From: Gnetum montanum
Lineage: Eukaryota; Streptophyta; Gnetopsida; Gnetales; Gnetaceae
DNA length: 64,000 bases
Assembly (NCBI GenBank): GCA_015680685.1
Contig: MNCI01014495.1
Span: 645,279-709,278, forward strand
Direction: 5' to 3'
In this document: positions 46,943-58,449 of the stretch, piece after piece
Layout of the letters: each line of letters starts with the position of its first letter
Numbering within the stretch: the stretch's first letter is position 1
The notes under the pieces: generated by a model
Told to the model about the DNA's origin: nothing
The model's database searches: none
Seen by the model: only the letters and a program-made list of their open reading frames with translations
Translations under genes and position numbers: made by a program

Positions 46943-47520
46943 TCCTTTTATTGGTTAACACAAAATAGTAAGAAATCCATGAAAACACACATGCACCCAA
47001 GCAAATAGAAAGGCACAAAGAATACTGAATCCCCTTGAAGTCATACCCTGTTCAAACCTTTGAATCCTTTCTAATTTTGGAAACTATCAAAGTCACAAAT
47101 TTATTAAAGTTTTGTTAATGAAAAAGGAACTGCACGTTTCTAGAACAAGGAAAACCATAGAGTTTGTTGATGGGTGGATGTTGTGGACTCACTACCTATT
47201 GCATGAAAAAGAAACCATGTCCTAATCATTTGTAATGAAATTCAAAGCCAGAATCCAAACACTAGTAATCAAATAAAAAAATAGTACATACCACCATCAA
47301 ACAACGCATTACCACTATACCCAGCACTTATTAACAAAAAGTTAGAAAATCACACCAAAATAAAATAGAATATAAAATAAAGTGTAAAATATTCAAGAAA
47401 TAGCAAATGTACTAATGATGGTGTAAAAAAAAATTAGAAAAGATTAATAACATGAAAAAAAAAGAAGATGTAAAATAAAGAATGTGTAAAACAAAAGTTT
47501 TAAAACAAAAGATGAAAAAC
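46943..47520 (-). other. E4 post-pol region, pol-side part
   Basis: It continues the post-pol sequence of E4 towards integrase. CACACATGCACCCAAGCAAA (46985), CCTTGAAGTCATACCC (47032) and the AAAACAAAAG-rich run (47440-47515, complement of the T-rich words) match E5 in the same order. No reading frame. Confidence 0.6.
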
Positions 47521-47529
47521 TGAGAAGTT

Positions 47530-48960
47530 TCTTATATGGTTAGCATGGGTGGCCATCTCCCCATGACTAAGTTCAAAGGAGGAGATCCGAAATATGGAGC
47601 ATGGTTGTCCATTCGATGAGGTGCTTGTTTTATTAGTTGGCTTATGCTCATGGAAAGGTTTGCTTTGTTGGATGTTTTCCAGTTGTTTCTTGTCTAGGCT
47701 CTCAGGTTTGTAGGTCATCATGACCCTAGAAGGAAAAGTTTCGTAAATGATGTAAGGTCCTTTCCATAATGTTTGGAATTTAGTTCGTTGAGGTATGTGT
47801 GTGTGGTTCAATTAGAGAACCTTATCTCTCAGTTGAAATTTAAATTTTTTTGATTTTAAGGTCATGGCACTTTTTGTTGTAGGCCTTATGCAACTCGTTA
47901 GATGATAGGGCCACCAATCGGTTTTCATCTAGTAGGTTGAGATTCATTAGTCTTTCTTTTTGTGCTAGACTTAAGTCAAGGTTGATGTCACAAGTCGTTG
48001 AAAGTGTATGGAGCTCGAATTGAATAGGAAGTGTTGGTGATTTTCTATACATAAGCTCATAGGGAGAATAGCCTATAGGAAGCTTCCATGTTGAGTGGTA
48101 GGCCCAAAGGGCATCGTTGAGTTTTGTGCTCTAGTCTTTCCTATATTTGCTAACAATTCTTGTTAGAATCCTTGTGATTTCCCTATTGGTAACCTTAGCT
48201 TGATCATTGGCTTGGAGGTGGTAGGGTGTTCTGAGTTTATGTTCAACCCCTAAGTAATGCTGGTAAAGTGAGTTTCATTATAAAAAATTAATGCACGTGG
48301 AACACCAAAACTATTTACAACATTTTGTTATGCAAACCAAGCATCGGTAGAAGATGTACATTTGATGACAACTACTACTTTTGCCCATTTTGTATAATAG
48401 TCAACAGTGATTATGATGTATGCCTTTCCATTTGACATGGGCATGATGGGACCCATGAAATCAATGCCCAAGATGTCAAAGGGTTCTAGTGGTTGAATCC
48501 ATTATTGAGGTCCCTCCATTTGAGTAGTCATTCTACCATCTTGTTGGCATTATTCACAAGAGCAAACGTAATGATGAGCATCCCTAAAGATTATTGGCCA
48601 ATAGTACCCTACCATCAGGATTTTAATGGCTGTGCATCTCCCGGCATAGTATCCTCCACAAGGACCTTCATGAGCGTCTTAGAGAACGCGTAGTTGATCG
48701 GTATCAGGGATACACCAACAAACCAAGCCATTGATGCACACCTTGTAGAGGTGTCCATTGATCTCCATGAAATGTTTTACTTGATGAAGAAATTGCTATT
48801 TCTTCCAGTGGTCCAACCCTTGTGGCATCTCTTAGATGAGAAGATAGGTGAGAAGGCCATCATACCATTTAGGCTCATTGGGAAATTGTTCAGTTATAGC
48901 CCCAGCAAAGAGGAATTCATCAGGAAGCATATCAGATAGTGGATTTTCTTCCTCTTTGTT
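47530..48960 (-). pseudogene. E4 integrase with C-terminal tail, broken
   Basis: On the minus strand (descending): VCWCIPDTDQLRVL-stop-DAHEGPCGGYYAG keeps parts of the zinc region, with the second histidine replaced by Tyr. [20 protein letters not shown] keeps the first catalytic Asp. The second motif reads LIFYNETHF, so its Asp is lost. The C-terminal part is MYRKSPTLPIQFELHTL ... HDLKIKKI (47840-48052) and the tail TLWKGPYIIYETFPS, LESLDKKQLENIQQSKPF (47500-47811). Several stops. Confidence 0.85.
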
Positions 48961-50560
48961 GTTCCATTGCAACTAAGACAAGTGATCGATGACCATATTC
49001 TCGGTGTCCTTTCGATCTCCCATCGTAAGATTGAATTCCTGCAAGATCACTAGCCACTGTATGACATAGGGGCTCATCATTGGCTTGTTCATTAGGAAGT
49101 GGATGGCACTATGGTCCATGTGCACAAACACATTGTATCAAAGCACATAATGCCTGAACTTCTCTAGAGCAAATACCACTAACATCAATTCTTTTTTTGT
49201 GGTGGTGTAGTTCAGTTATGCATCCACAATGCTTCAGCTAGCACAGTGGATGTAGTATGGATGTTTTTTGTCATCCAGCTATGCAAGCATGGCTCCCAAG
49301 GCATAATTTGATATATTCGTCATGACATGAAATGTTCTAGACCAATCAAGTACTTGTAGAATTGGAGTTTCTACAAGTTTTTCTTTCAGTTGTTAGATGC
49401 TTTTTCACATTCCTTGGTCCAAAAAAATGGAGCATATTTCTTTGTTAGCTCCACCAAAGGTTTTGCGATCTTAGAGAAATTCTCTATGAATCACTAGTAG
49501 TAGCTAGTATGTCCAAAGAATGATTGAACATCTTTGACAGTTTCTAGTTGGCGGGTTATTCCTTGGATGACCCTTATTTTCTTAGGGTCTACCTCAATTC
49601 CTACTTATGATATTCTATGCCCTAATACAATGCCTTCCTAGACCATTAGGTGGCTTTTTTTCCAATTGAGATACAAGTTGGTTTTAACACATCATTTTAG
49701 AACTTGCTCAAGGCAGTCTAAGGCTTGCTCAAATGTAGCTCCATAAGTCGAAAAGTCATCCATGAAGACTTCCACACCACTTCCAATTTGCTATTGAAAA
49801 ATGCTTAGAACCAAGCATTGGAATGTAGCAAGAGCATTTCATAGACCAAATGGCATCTTATGATATGTAAAAGTCCCCCAAGGACTCATGAAGTCTTTGT
49901 GTGGTCATCTAGTGCAATTTGAATTTGGTTATAACCACTATAATCATCTAAAAATTGTAGTAGCAATGCCCAGATATTGTGTCTAACACCTAATTAACAA
50001 ATGACAATAGAAAATGGTCCTTGAATGTTTCCATATTCAATAGTTAAAAATTGATGCAGAACTGCCACTTGCCTCCTTTCTTTGGCACAATCATGAGTGG
50101 ACTAACCCACTCACTATCCTCAATGAGATAAATGAACCTCATTTTGAGAAGTTGTTCAATTTTATCTTTGATGATCTGCTTCAGTTTGAGGTTCAATTGC
50201 CTTTGTGGCTATCTCTTTGGTTTCATGGCCGAATCAGTGTAGATACAATGTTGGCATATCCTAGGATCAATCCATGTGAGTTCAAGATATGACCAAGGAA
50301 AAGTTACTGACCAGTTTCAACCACATTCAACAACATCTTTTTCTACTTTGGAGCAAGGTTTGCATTGATTATGACTAGCTTCCCATTTTTTAAGAACACA
50401 TATTTCATGTCGATCAGTAGCATTTTTAGTTCAAGGGGCTCTTGCTTGAAATTTTCAAAAATCTTCAACTCTCCCTAATAAGTATCATCATTTGCATCAT
50501 CAGAGAGTTGGTGATGAACTTACTCTAGTTCATCCATGCATGTGACATATGCACATGTCA
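48961..50560 (-). pseudogene. E4 reverse transcriptase and RNase H, broken
   Basis: The minus strand gives the palm box VFMDDFSTYGATFEQALD (about 49722-49775) with both aspartates, NLYLNWKKSHLMV and EGIVLGHRIS (49620-49700). SPLMIVPKKGGK-like fingers lie near 50060-50110. RNase H sequence (about 48960-49330) includes the MDHSAIHFLMNKP-like segment near 49090. Many stops and local losses occur. Order and spacing agree with E3. Confidence 0.82.
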
Positions 50561-51230
50561 GGCTCTCAGTTTGTTCCATGCAAAGTGTCCTGATCTCAGA
50601 ATTAGTGGTTAGTCACTGGGTGCACTCCAGTTTTGTGGCTACTACGTACAGACATCTTTGAATTTCTACTTCTAGTACACACTGCTTACATGTAGAGATA
50701 TATGCATGTTTCATGGCCCAGAGTTTTTGCACACAATTGAACCTTGTATTATTGTATGTGATGCATGGAACTTGCTTCTTCTTGATCTTTTCAAATGCAT
50801 TTTCTTTGAATATTTCTAGGGAAAGATCTCTGATGCCCATTCTTGCATCAATGGTGCTAAGCCATGCCCTTTCCATAATGATTGGAAAATTCCCTTTGTA
50901 GTTCTTCACTTTGATCACTAGGAAATCAATAGGAAAAGCCCACCCACAAAATAGTGGTCACAATGTCTTCTACTAGTCCCAATGGAATAGTGATGGACTG
51001 GTCTGCTAATTTTAATATGATATTACTCTTGTTAAGTGGAGGTAGGTTCCATGTTGTGTACATCTCATGAGAAATTAAATTGATACTAGAACTTGAGTTG
51101 AGAAGAGTTTTGCACAGTTCATTCCCAACAATTTGCAAATAAATGAGAAGACTTCCAAGATCGGCTAATTTCTTGGGAAGGCTTCCAGCATGGATCCAAT
51201 TAGATATAGTATGAGTAAGCATCATAGTAT
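50561..51230 (-). pseudogene. E4 protease remnant and pol linker
   Basis: The open frame 51225-50926 has MMLTHTISNWIHAGSLP, then KTLLNSSSSINLI, where the catalytic D-S-G reads N-S-S, and LADQSITIPLGLVEDIV. After a frame change, 50918-50613 carries NFPIIMERAWLSTIDAR and KIKKKQVPCITYNNT. The loss of the aspartate makes it inactive. Confidence 0.8.
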
Positions 51231-51239
51231 GGATCCTAG

Positions 51240-53710
51240 GTGGTGTTTGGTTTGAAGGGGACTCAAAGGAATTTGATAGAGAGGAAGATGAAGGGACAAG
51301 GTTGTTAACTACAAGTGTATTTGATGGCTTAGGTGGATTGCAGGATCAACTGATTATAGATTAACAATCCTAGTAGTGTTGCATTGTTACAGTTGAGCTA
51401 GTAGTTCACCCTACATAGGTGGAGTAAGTGGTAGCTATGTAGCTGGAGGAGGAACATTTGCAAGGAAAGGAGGGGGATAAGGATAAAAGGTGGCATCCCT
51501 TCTTTCATGTGGATAATGAACTCGATAATAAGCAGAAGGGTGGTAGTGAGATTAGAAAGTAGAAACATGACTAGAGGTCACATGGAGATAGGGGTTGTTG
51601 AATGTAATACTCATATGAATCAGGTTGTTTGTAAGGGTATTGTTACCTTGGTGGTGCCAGTATCCATGATTGTGGTTACTGCCATTGTTGATACTACTCA
51701 TATGGTTGCAATGGAGTTCCGCTTAGATAATATTGCTATTGCTGGTGGAACTGCCTAAAATTACCTTGAGGATAAGGTAATCTTCTAGATTTTTTCCTTT
51801 GTGTTAGTTGTGGATTTAAAGCATACATCCCAGACTTTTGTAAATGTGATACTATAGGGCAACATCCCTTAGGATGTTCATATTGGCAAATGTCACAGCC
51901 ATCATCATCATCTGATTCACTTTTTGCAACTTTTTCTATTGCAGCAATCTTGCCCTTACCTTTTTGATAGGCACATTCAACTTCCTTATGCCTCTTGCGC
52001 TCACGATCACTACCTTGTTCTTTGGACTCTTTAGCAATTTTTAGGACAGCTTGAAATCTGCTATCCATGGAGTCCCATAACTAATCAACCTTGGCTGTAA
52101 TTTGAGATTGAAATTTTTTGAGTGGTAAGTTTTTCCTATTTACTACCTCATTAGGTGTGGATTCTTTCTCATTGTCACAGAATTGAACCTCCCTCTTATG
52201 AATGGAAGGATCATGGTTATATTCTTCTGCACTTTCTCTTTTTCTTAATTCAACTTCCTTTTTAGTTACCTACTCGCTTATTCTTTGTATCTGACAAGCA
52301 CTTGATTCTAACAGTTGTCCTTAGGCATAGACACCAAGGGTTCTCCTCATTTCTGATCGAAGCCTGTCTACAATGTGGCAAAGTTGATCTAGTTGAGAAT
52401 AATCATGGCTAGGACATTTATGCATTAAGGAATACTATCGATTGATGGCAACATCCAAGGGTTTGTGTGTTCCTTGTTTCCATTCTTGGATTTTCCTTCT
52501 CTAGTTGGACACTATGGAGTATGTTTAATATTTTATCATTAAACAATTCAAGCATGGTACTCCATCGTTTGATAGATTCTAGCTCTAAGGACTGATACTA
52601 GTTCATTGCTTCGTTGATGAGTGTCCTTAGGAATAACTTAAGTTTTTGCCACTCATTCTCTATGTTTTGCAAGGCACATGCATCTTGAAAAGCTTGGAGA
52701 TGTTTCTATGGATCAGAGTTATATCCCCCTTAAAACCAATGAATATTGTTCATGTCTAGCCTTTTAATCTGACTACCCTTCATGTGCCTTGTTGTAATTT
52801 GTACTACCTCTGTGATATTGAGTATACTTCGGGTAGTAAGCAAATGCTTATCAAGACCATGATTATGGTGCCTACGATGCCCTCTACCACCCCTTCATTC
52901 ATGGTGATGTGCCTCTCTTAAATGTCTACACCCTTAATCTTGCCTTGCTCAATGGTCCCTTTGATCATTTCAGTCCTGTCAATCATTTTGATCATCTCCA
53001 TCATGGTCTCAACACCTACGATCATAGTTAGAGCCAAAAGAAGAAGAAGAAGATGATGACAAAGGTGAAGAGGAAGGAGGAATAGCACCATCATGGTGCC
53101 TACTACTGCCTCTTTAGCGATCGTGGCCACAATCAGAATCTTGTTTCTTGTTTGCATTCCTACCTTGACTTGCCTCATTGGATCCTTCTTTGTTATTGTA
53201 TCCATTCTTACCAGAGCAAGGATTGTGAATTTTGGACCACAAGTTTTAAATTTGACCTCCTTCATCGAAGTCAAAGAGAGGAATTTCACTGAATGGGAAA
53301 CCCCCATAGAAGGGTTTCCCACCATCCTTTTGGTATAGCAGGAATGGGGAATCATTAAATCCTTTTCCCTTCACAAATTCATGTCATTGTTCTAGCTATT
53401 GATCCTGTAGACATTATGCCTTAGTGGGATGATAATCCCTGGCATCACTATCCTGTACAACATACTCAGCATGAAGTTCCTAGAGACCCCATCATATAAG
53501 CATTTGTTGGAGCATTGCATGAACAAATCAATCGGGTGGCAACACAATGTTTCCCTCCATATCATGCCACTACAGTTGTTCATGTTGATGTAGGATGAAG
53601 GTGGAATTGGGTACATACTCATCAAGATGAGCATATACCATTCAATATTGTTGAGGCATCAGTTGATGATCAAACTTGGGTAGAGAAGCACTCATATGAG
53701 AAGAAGACAT
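51240..53710 (-). pseudogene. E4 gag polyprotein, broken
   Basis: ATG at 53710 (minus) starts MSSSHMSASLPKFDHQ, with stops soon after. The Arg/His/Asp-rich block is near 52880-53050. The capsid is heavily damaged. A coiled-coil region (52000-52300) leads to the knuckle CDICQYEHPKGC (about 51870-51905) within an open frame of 110 codons (52068-51736). The proline/tyrosine-rich tail is only partly readable. Domain order matches E3. Confidence 0.82.
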
Positions 53711-53851
53711 TTTCAATTAGATGATAAAAATGTAATGTGCTTTTAAATTTTTTTGTAGTAATTGTAAAATATGATATGACTCTAAGGTTTATTCCAACGA
53801 TTTTGAATGATTTCCACTAAATCCTATATAGCACATGAAACAACCAAAAGG

Positions 53852-53870
53852 TCCCCAGCAACGACGCCAA
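53852..53870 (-). promoter_or_regulatory. E4 primer binding site, tRNA-Asp type
   Basis: The minus strand reads TTGGCGTCGTTGCTGGGGA, the copy closest to the complement of plant tRNA-Asp(GTC), with two C-to-T differences. It adjoins the 5' LTR end exactly. Confidence 0.88.
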
Positions 53871-54724
53871 TGATGAGTAGTGAGGTACCCCTACACCCAA
53901 CCATACGAATCACTAAGGCATTCACATGCGATCCAGTCAAATTCTGTGGACCTATAGTTCTCTAGTGCATTAGTTCCTCTAGGAAGTAAAATGGGCATTG
54001 AGAACGTTTGTTGTCTTCCCAACTACACTTGTGAAGCTCAAGGGTATGGTTTAAGTGCAATTGAGGTACATGATTTTTTCTCATTTTATGTTTTATAAGT
54101 TTAATCACCTATAGCAAGAATGAAAAGTAGAGTAATGTAAGATTTAATTCATTCACTACCTAGCTAGCCTAATACAAGTACCCATCCCACTTTCCAGGAC
54201 ACATCTTGAACACATATAGCACTATTGGGCTACCAAATGTTAAGTGTTGCTGGGTTACCAAGCACTATATGTATGCTCGAAGTGGTCATGCTTGTGTTCA
54301 TTAACAACTAGAAATTAATAGCTTAATTTAAATGCATTAAAGTAAATTGCATGAAAGTAAAGTGAATTAAAGGAAATATTAATCTATTCTTAGTGCTACA
54401 AGGATTGTCAAAAGGGTTCATTTTTATTCCTGTCACACTACTGCACTCAAGTACATCAGTGTTCGAACAAAGATCTGTACACACTCAGACTCCTCCTACA
54501 AACACTTAGAAAATATTCTAACTCTAGAAAGAATAAACTACGAGAGCTTCACTAACTATGATAAAAAATTAATATCAAAATTGTGAGCCTAAGCACTATA
54601 TTTATAGGCCAGCATATACCTCGCGATATCAGATATTCGACATCACATCTTGGGCTCTAACATCAATGTTGTGGCTTCAATATTGAGTATCTGATATCAG
54701 AGTGTGTTAGAACATGACTTATCA
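53871..54724 (-). mobile_element. E4 5' LTR
   Basis: 854 bp, plus-strand reading TGATGAGTAGTGAGG to GACTTATCA. Its U3 block (54615-54715) has GCGATATCAGATATTCGACATC and GATATCAGAG units. TATA sequence TATTTATAGG is near 54600. A 22-base stretch near 54345-54370 repeats AAAGTAAATTGCATG-like wording and explains its slightly greater length than the 3' LTR. Confidence 0.8.
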
Positions 54725-54815
54725 CGAGGCCATAAGTTCGATTCTACTATGTAGCACTAAGTTATATCCATCTATAAATCTTGGGGTGTACCTATGTTTC
54801 AATTATTTCAAATTC
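54725..54815 (+). repeat. SINE right half beyond E4
   Basis: Box B AAGTTCGATTCTAC (54735-54748) and the body CACTAAGTTATATCCATC continue the SINE broken at 34652. The first five bases, CGAGG, are the target duplication. Confidence 0.6.
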
Positions 54816-54828
54816 CAACACCTCCAAA

Positions 54829-54935
54829 TCACTAGGCTAACACCTCATTGTTGGTTAGTTCATTATTTGACAAGATTTGAACGCAAGAGATAGTCAATTG
54901 AAGTGACATGTAAGATATTAATATCTTCTTCATAA
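54829..54935 (-). repeat. Inverted SINE head fragment
   Basis: GGCTAACACCTCATT is the reverse complement of the AATGAGGTGTTAGCC start seen in the other SINE copies. AAGATTTGAACGCAAG resembles a reversed box B. The copy is short and diverged. Confidence 0.4.
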
Positions 54936-55259
54936 GTTCTTTGTAAATGTCAAGTTGGCTATATGTCTTGAGATGTACATATAGTCAAAATGTTTTGTAC
55001 TTCAAGTGATGCATTCAATTTAGGTGGGCAACTAGGGTGTACCTATATTAGAATTATGTTGAGGTCTCAATGCCCCATAAGATATATATTTTATCTTTTT
55101 TATCTTAATCACTAAGTAGTTAGTGTGTGATCTCATCATGTGTTAACTAGAATCAATGTATTTGTTAACCTTAAGCCTTTTTTATTCACATTTTGGAGAT
55201 TAATTAGCCTTAAGTTGGGGCAAAATTTTTGTTTGGACTAGGTTTGATGTATCTTAATT
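54936..55259. other. AT-rich stretch, no gene recognised
   Basis: No open frame, LTR border or RNA gene could be supported. Confidence 0.4.
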
Positions 55260-55872
55260 TAAAATTGAAACTAACAATGACGCTTTATTACATCTGAAGA
55301 CCTATGTAATCTATTGGACAAATATTACATTTTCATAAAAAATAAATACAAACTCTACTAATTAACTAGGCACTAATAAGGGTAATAAAAACATAGCATA
55401 TAAGATTTTTATTGCAATAATATAATGTTATCTCAAATGGGTAACTATGGCATAAAAAAGAAGCACATGTAGCTCATCTTCAAGGGCTCCTAATCTACAT
55501 AACCTATAGGTGTGTTCTTCCTAGGTGAGTTGAATCCATCTTCTAGTATCAATTGTAAGATGATACAAACTTAAGCAAAGTTTGTTGATGGTACTCCGAG
55601 ACTTGATTGGAATAGTATCTAAGAGATAGCAAGTTTTGGTATTTATTTTATTAGATCTAATGTGATGTAAATAGGGACAATCATTTGGAGTGATGGTAAG
55701 GTGCTTGTCTCTCAAGTCAAATAACTGGTTTCAAGCTTAGGCATAGCCACTCAAAGAGGTTAGACTTTCACTCATCTATCAACCCTCCTAGGACCCCACT
55801 TAGCAAGATGAGCACTATGGCTTTAAGTGATGATTCTTTTTTTAATATGATGCAAATAAAATTATTTCTTAC
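55260..55872 (-). pseudogene. LINE C-terminal and 3' region
   Basis: The minus strand at about 55445-55545 reads RLCRLGALEDELHVLLLC, the zinc-binding (C)xxC...LEDExH(V/F)LLxC motif at the C terminus of LINE ORF2. Sequence at 55560-55872 matches 12200-12360, so both are from one family. A SINE (55674-55842) interrupts it, and E5 inserted immediately after AAATTATTTCTTAC. Confidence 0.6.
55674..55842 (+). repeat. tRNA-derived SINE with target-site duplications
   Basis: About 169 bp. TTTGGAGTGATGGTAAGGTG is the box A region (about 55682-55701), and CTGGTTTCAAGCTT is box B (55724-55737). The body ends in a T run, CTTTTTTT. Flanks TAATGTGATGTAAATA (55658-55673) and TAATATGATGCAAATA (55843-55858) agree at 14 of 16 positions. 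The homologous LINE copy at 12331-12346 has this word once, giving an empty-site control. Its sequence differs from the 10331-type SINE. Confidence 0.75.
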
Positions 55873-56639
55873 TGATGAGTGGCAAGGTACCCCTACACTC
55901 AACCATACAAATATGAGTGTCTCACGTGCAATTCGGTCGAACTCCAAGGACTAAGTGCTTACGCGCCCTAATGGAACACTTAAGGTTAATCAATCGTTGT
56001 CTTCCCAGACTTACTTGTATTGTCATGGTTGTATAGTTAAGTAAGCCTGAGGTGTATGATTTTTATATCTTTTTATCTTTTTAACGCTTATGCTAATAGG
56101 GAAAAGGTGAAGAGACTAATTAACTAAATTCCATTAACTAAGTTCTAATTATCCTAGCACTAGTATCCGTTCCCACTTGCCACACACACCTTGAACTAGT
56201 GCAACGCTACTGGGATTACCAAACGCTATTCGTTACTGGGTTACCAAGCATTACACATGTGCTCGAAGTGGTCGTACTGAATGCACTTAACTAGGAGAGT
56301 CAAGGGTTGAGAGAGATTAATTATCTAAGAAAGCATTTAAACATTTAACAATAATTAAATCCTATTTAGCCTAGTCCACATGTTGCAAGGTTTATCAGAA
56401 AGTTCATCTTTATTGGCATATACAACTGTGTGCTTAGGTATAATTTGCTCGAATAAAGATCCATTCACTTTGACACTCCTACTACGAGCACATGGAAATT
56501 ATTCTAACTTTGAAATGGTAAAACTACTATAGTTTGGCTAAGGGTCTAGATCTAGATGGGGAAACAAGGGAAAGCTGTCTCTTATTTATAGAATTGGCGA
56601 TGGGCTACGATATCGCATATGTGATATTGTGGCTCATCA
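55873..56639 (-). mobile_element. E5 3' LTR with a shortened palindrome array
   Basis: 767 bp, plus-strand reading TGATGAGTGGCAAGG to GTGGCTCATCA. U3 contains only two palindrome units (ACGATATCGCATATGTGATATTG, about 56606-56630) before the TATA word TTATTTATAG (56582). Fewer array units account for most of the 80-bp shortfall against the E3 LTRs. Confidence 0.82.
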
Positions 56640-58440
56640 TACCCCCATGATTGAACGAAAACTCATCCTTGAGTTCCTTATAAAATATTGGGAAGGTATG
56701 GGATTATTGACTTGAATGATACTAATGGTGAATGGAGTGACATGTGAACAAATCATCATTACAATACATGATAAATTCATGTTCATAACAACAAGAGTGA
56801 ACACTATATACATTTGACATCTAGCCTTATTTGGCAGCTGAGAGAGAAGAGAGAAGAGAGAGAGAAGAAGAAGTCTATTGCTGCCGACACCAAGATTGCA
56901 CTTTTTGTTGTCCATCCATAAGCATGTCATCAATCTTGTTCCTTGCATAATTGCTTCAGCACTAGTCCATTCCAAGTGTTTCCTCCAGATCCAATCCGTT
57001 GTTGTATGATTTCCATCTGCACACACAACACAATCTAATATTAGCAAGGGTAAATGAATCACAATGCAGTTAATACCTTGCCTCAATGTAAGGTCCATTG
57101 GTTGAGTTGTGATATGGCTAATGAGGATTTGGAGATATAATATTGGTGACTATCCGAGGTGTAAGGGTTAAGAGAAAATCGAAAAAATTGGACTAGGACC
57201 CCCATGACTGAGAGCGAACCTCCAGTAGCGATAGAATGGAAAAAGATAAGGAATAAGAAAGATGGAGAAAAAGAAACAATGGAAATGTTGATAAAATGGA
57301 TGTCAAAGATGGGGATGAACAAAATAAATAGTGATTGCAGAAATGTTTAAGGGAAAGAATTTAACGAATGCACCAAATAGGAATGCCAGTGGGTCCTCCC
57401 AAAGTAGGCTCATGCCCCTAATGCCCTGACAATCCCACATTCAAAGAGTTCGTAGGCTCTTAAAAATGTCATTTTGAAGTAAGAGTAAAGTCTTAACCAC
57501 AAGAGGTTACCAAAAAGAAAACAATGCATTAACCAAAATATGGACTACTGATACAATTGGCAATGAGGTGAAAAATGGAGAAATAAGGATGGAAAGAAGA
57601 GAGTGGAATAGAATCTCAAGAACAAGGTGGTGTATAGCCCCTTGTGTATTAATGGTCAAGGTGACTTAGTAGATCTCATTCCAAATCCAGCCTTAATACA
57701 TTTGGCATTAATCCATCCACCTGAAGTAACAAGAATGCTCCCACCAAAGAGTCACCATCATTCTGATGAAATGAAAGAGAAGAAAGTAGGAAGCGAGAAG
57801 GGCCTTAGTTAGAGGGAACATGTTTATTTTAGTTGCATAACTAGTGCTTGTAGCCCAAATGATTATTTCGTTTAAGGGGTGTGCTTTGAATTCTCACTAT
57901 GCAAAGACTTATTATTTTTATTAGCTCAGCTTCTCAATAATGGAGTGATGTCAGAATGGTAAGGAAAACTCATGAAGAAAACATCCAAGCACCCAAGAGA
58001 ATGACCAACACAAATGCATCAAGTCCCCTTGAAGTCACACCCTTTTCAGTCCTTGAGTCCTTCCTTAGTTTGAGAAATGCCCAATCACCGGTTCATTGAT
58101 AGTTCTTATTATTTATTTTGAAGAAAGGGACTGTACAGTTCCAAGCCAAGTGAGACCATAAAATTTCATGGATGCGTAGATGATGTGGACTCATTGCCTG
58201 TTATATCAAAAGAACCATACCAAGGTATCAACATCATAACTTAAAGGTAAAAGCCAAACATTAGCAATCAATAGAATACAGTTCATACCATCTTCAGGAG
58301 CACTTATTAAGTGACAAATCAAACAAAATAAATAAACACACAAATAAACGAAAAAGTAAGAATGATGTTGCAAAACAAAAACAAGAAAATTTAAAGAAAT
58401 TTTTAAAACAAAAATGTGTAAAAAAAAAAACTTAAAAAGC
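56640..58440 (-). other. E5 post-pol region
   Basis: It keeps all conserved blocks of the family: TACCCCCATGA at the LTR side (purine tract complement), the small ORF (57098-56860), GTGGGTCCTCCCAAAGTAGG (near 57390), the AGGGGTGTGCTTTGAATTC block (near 57875) and the A-rich complement of the T-rich words near pol (58370-58435). The plus-strand frame 57627-57812 is antisense to this and is not called. Confidence 0.65.
56800..57098 (-). CDS. Post-pol ORF of E5, unknown protein
   Basis: An open frame of 153 codons begins at 57098 and runs on to 56637. Residues from about 8 are GINCIVIHLPLLILDCVV, CADGNHTTTDWIWRKHLEW, TSAEAIMQGTRLMTCLWMD and NKKCNLGVGSNR, matching E3 and E2 closely; after GSNR the frames diverge. 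The true start is uncertain, because a one-base difference near 57080 separates this frame from the SPNPH...YHNSTNGP segment that precedes it in E3. No domain is recognised. Conserved tryptophans, cysteines and the DGNHTT word suggest a former coding role. Confidence 0.45.
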
Positions 58441-58449
58441 AACTGAGGG

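Larger units (their letters stand above)
34653..54724 (-). mobile_element. E4: Athila-like element, split by E3
   Basis: Minus-strand element with 3' LTR 34653-35500 and 5' LTR 53871-54724, primer site 53852-53870, gag 51240-53710, protease 50613-51225, RT/RNase H about 48960-50300, integrase about 47840-48960 and post-pol sequence 46755-47520 plus 35501-36781. E3 (36782-46754) sits within the post-pol part, so the net length is about 10.1 kb. The flanks CTAGG (34648-34652) and CGAGG (54725-54729) form a 5-bp duplication with one mismatch inside a SINE. Stops in every domain make it inactive. Confidence 0.85.

Noticed and set aside
57627-57812. 61-codon plus-strand frame in E5
   Set aside because: Antisense to a conserved post-pol block; interrupted in the other elements.
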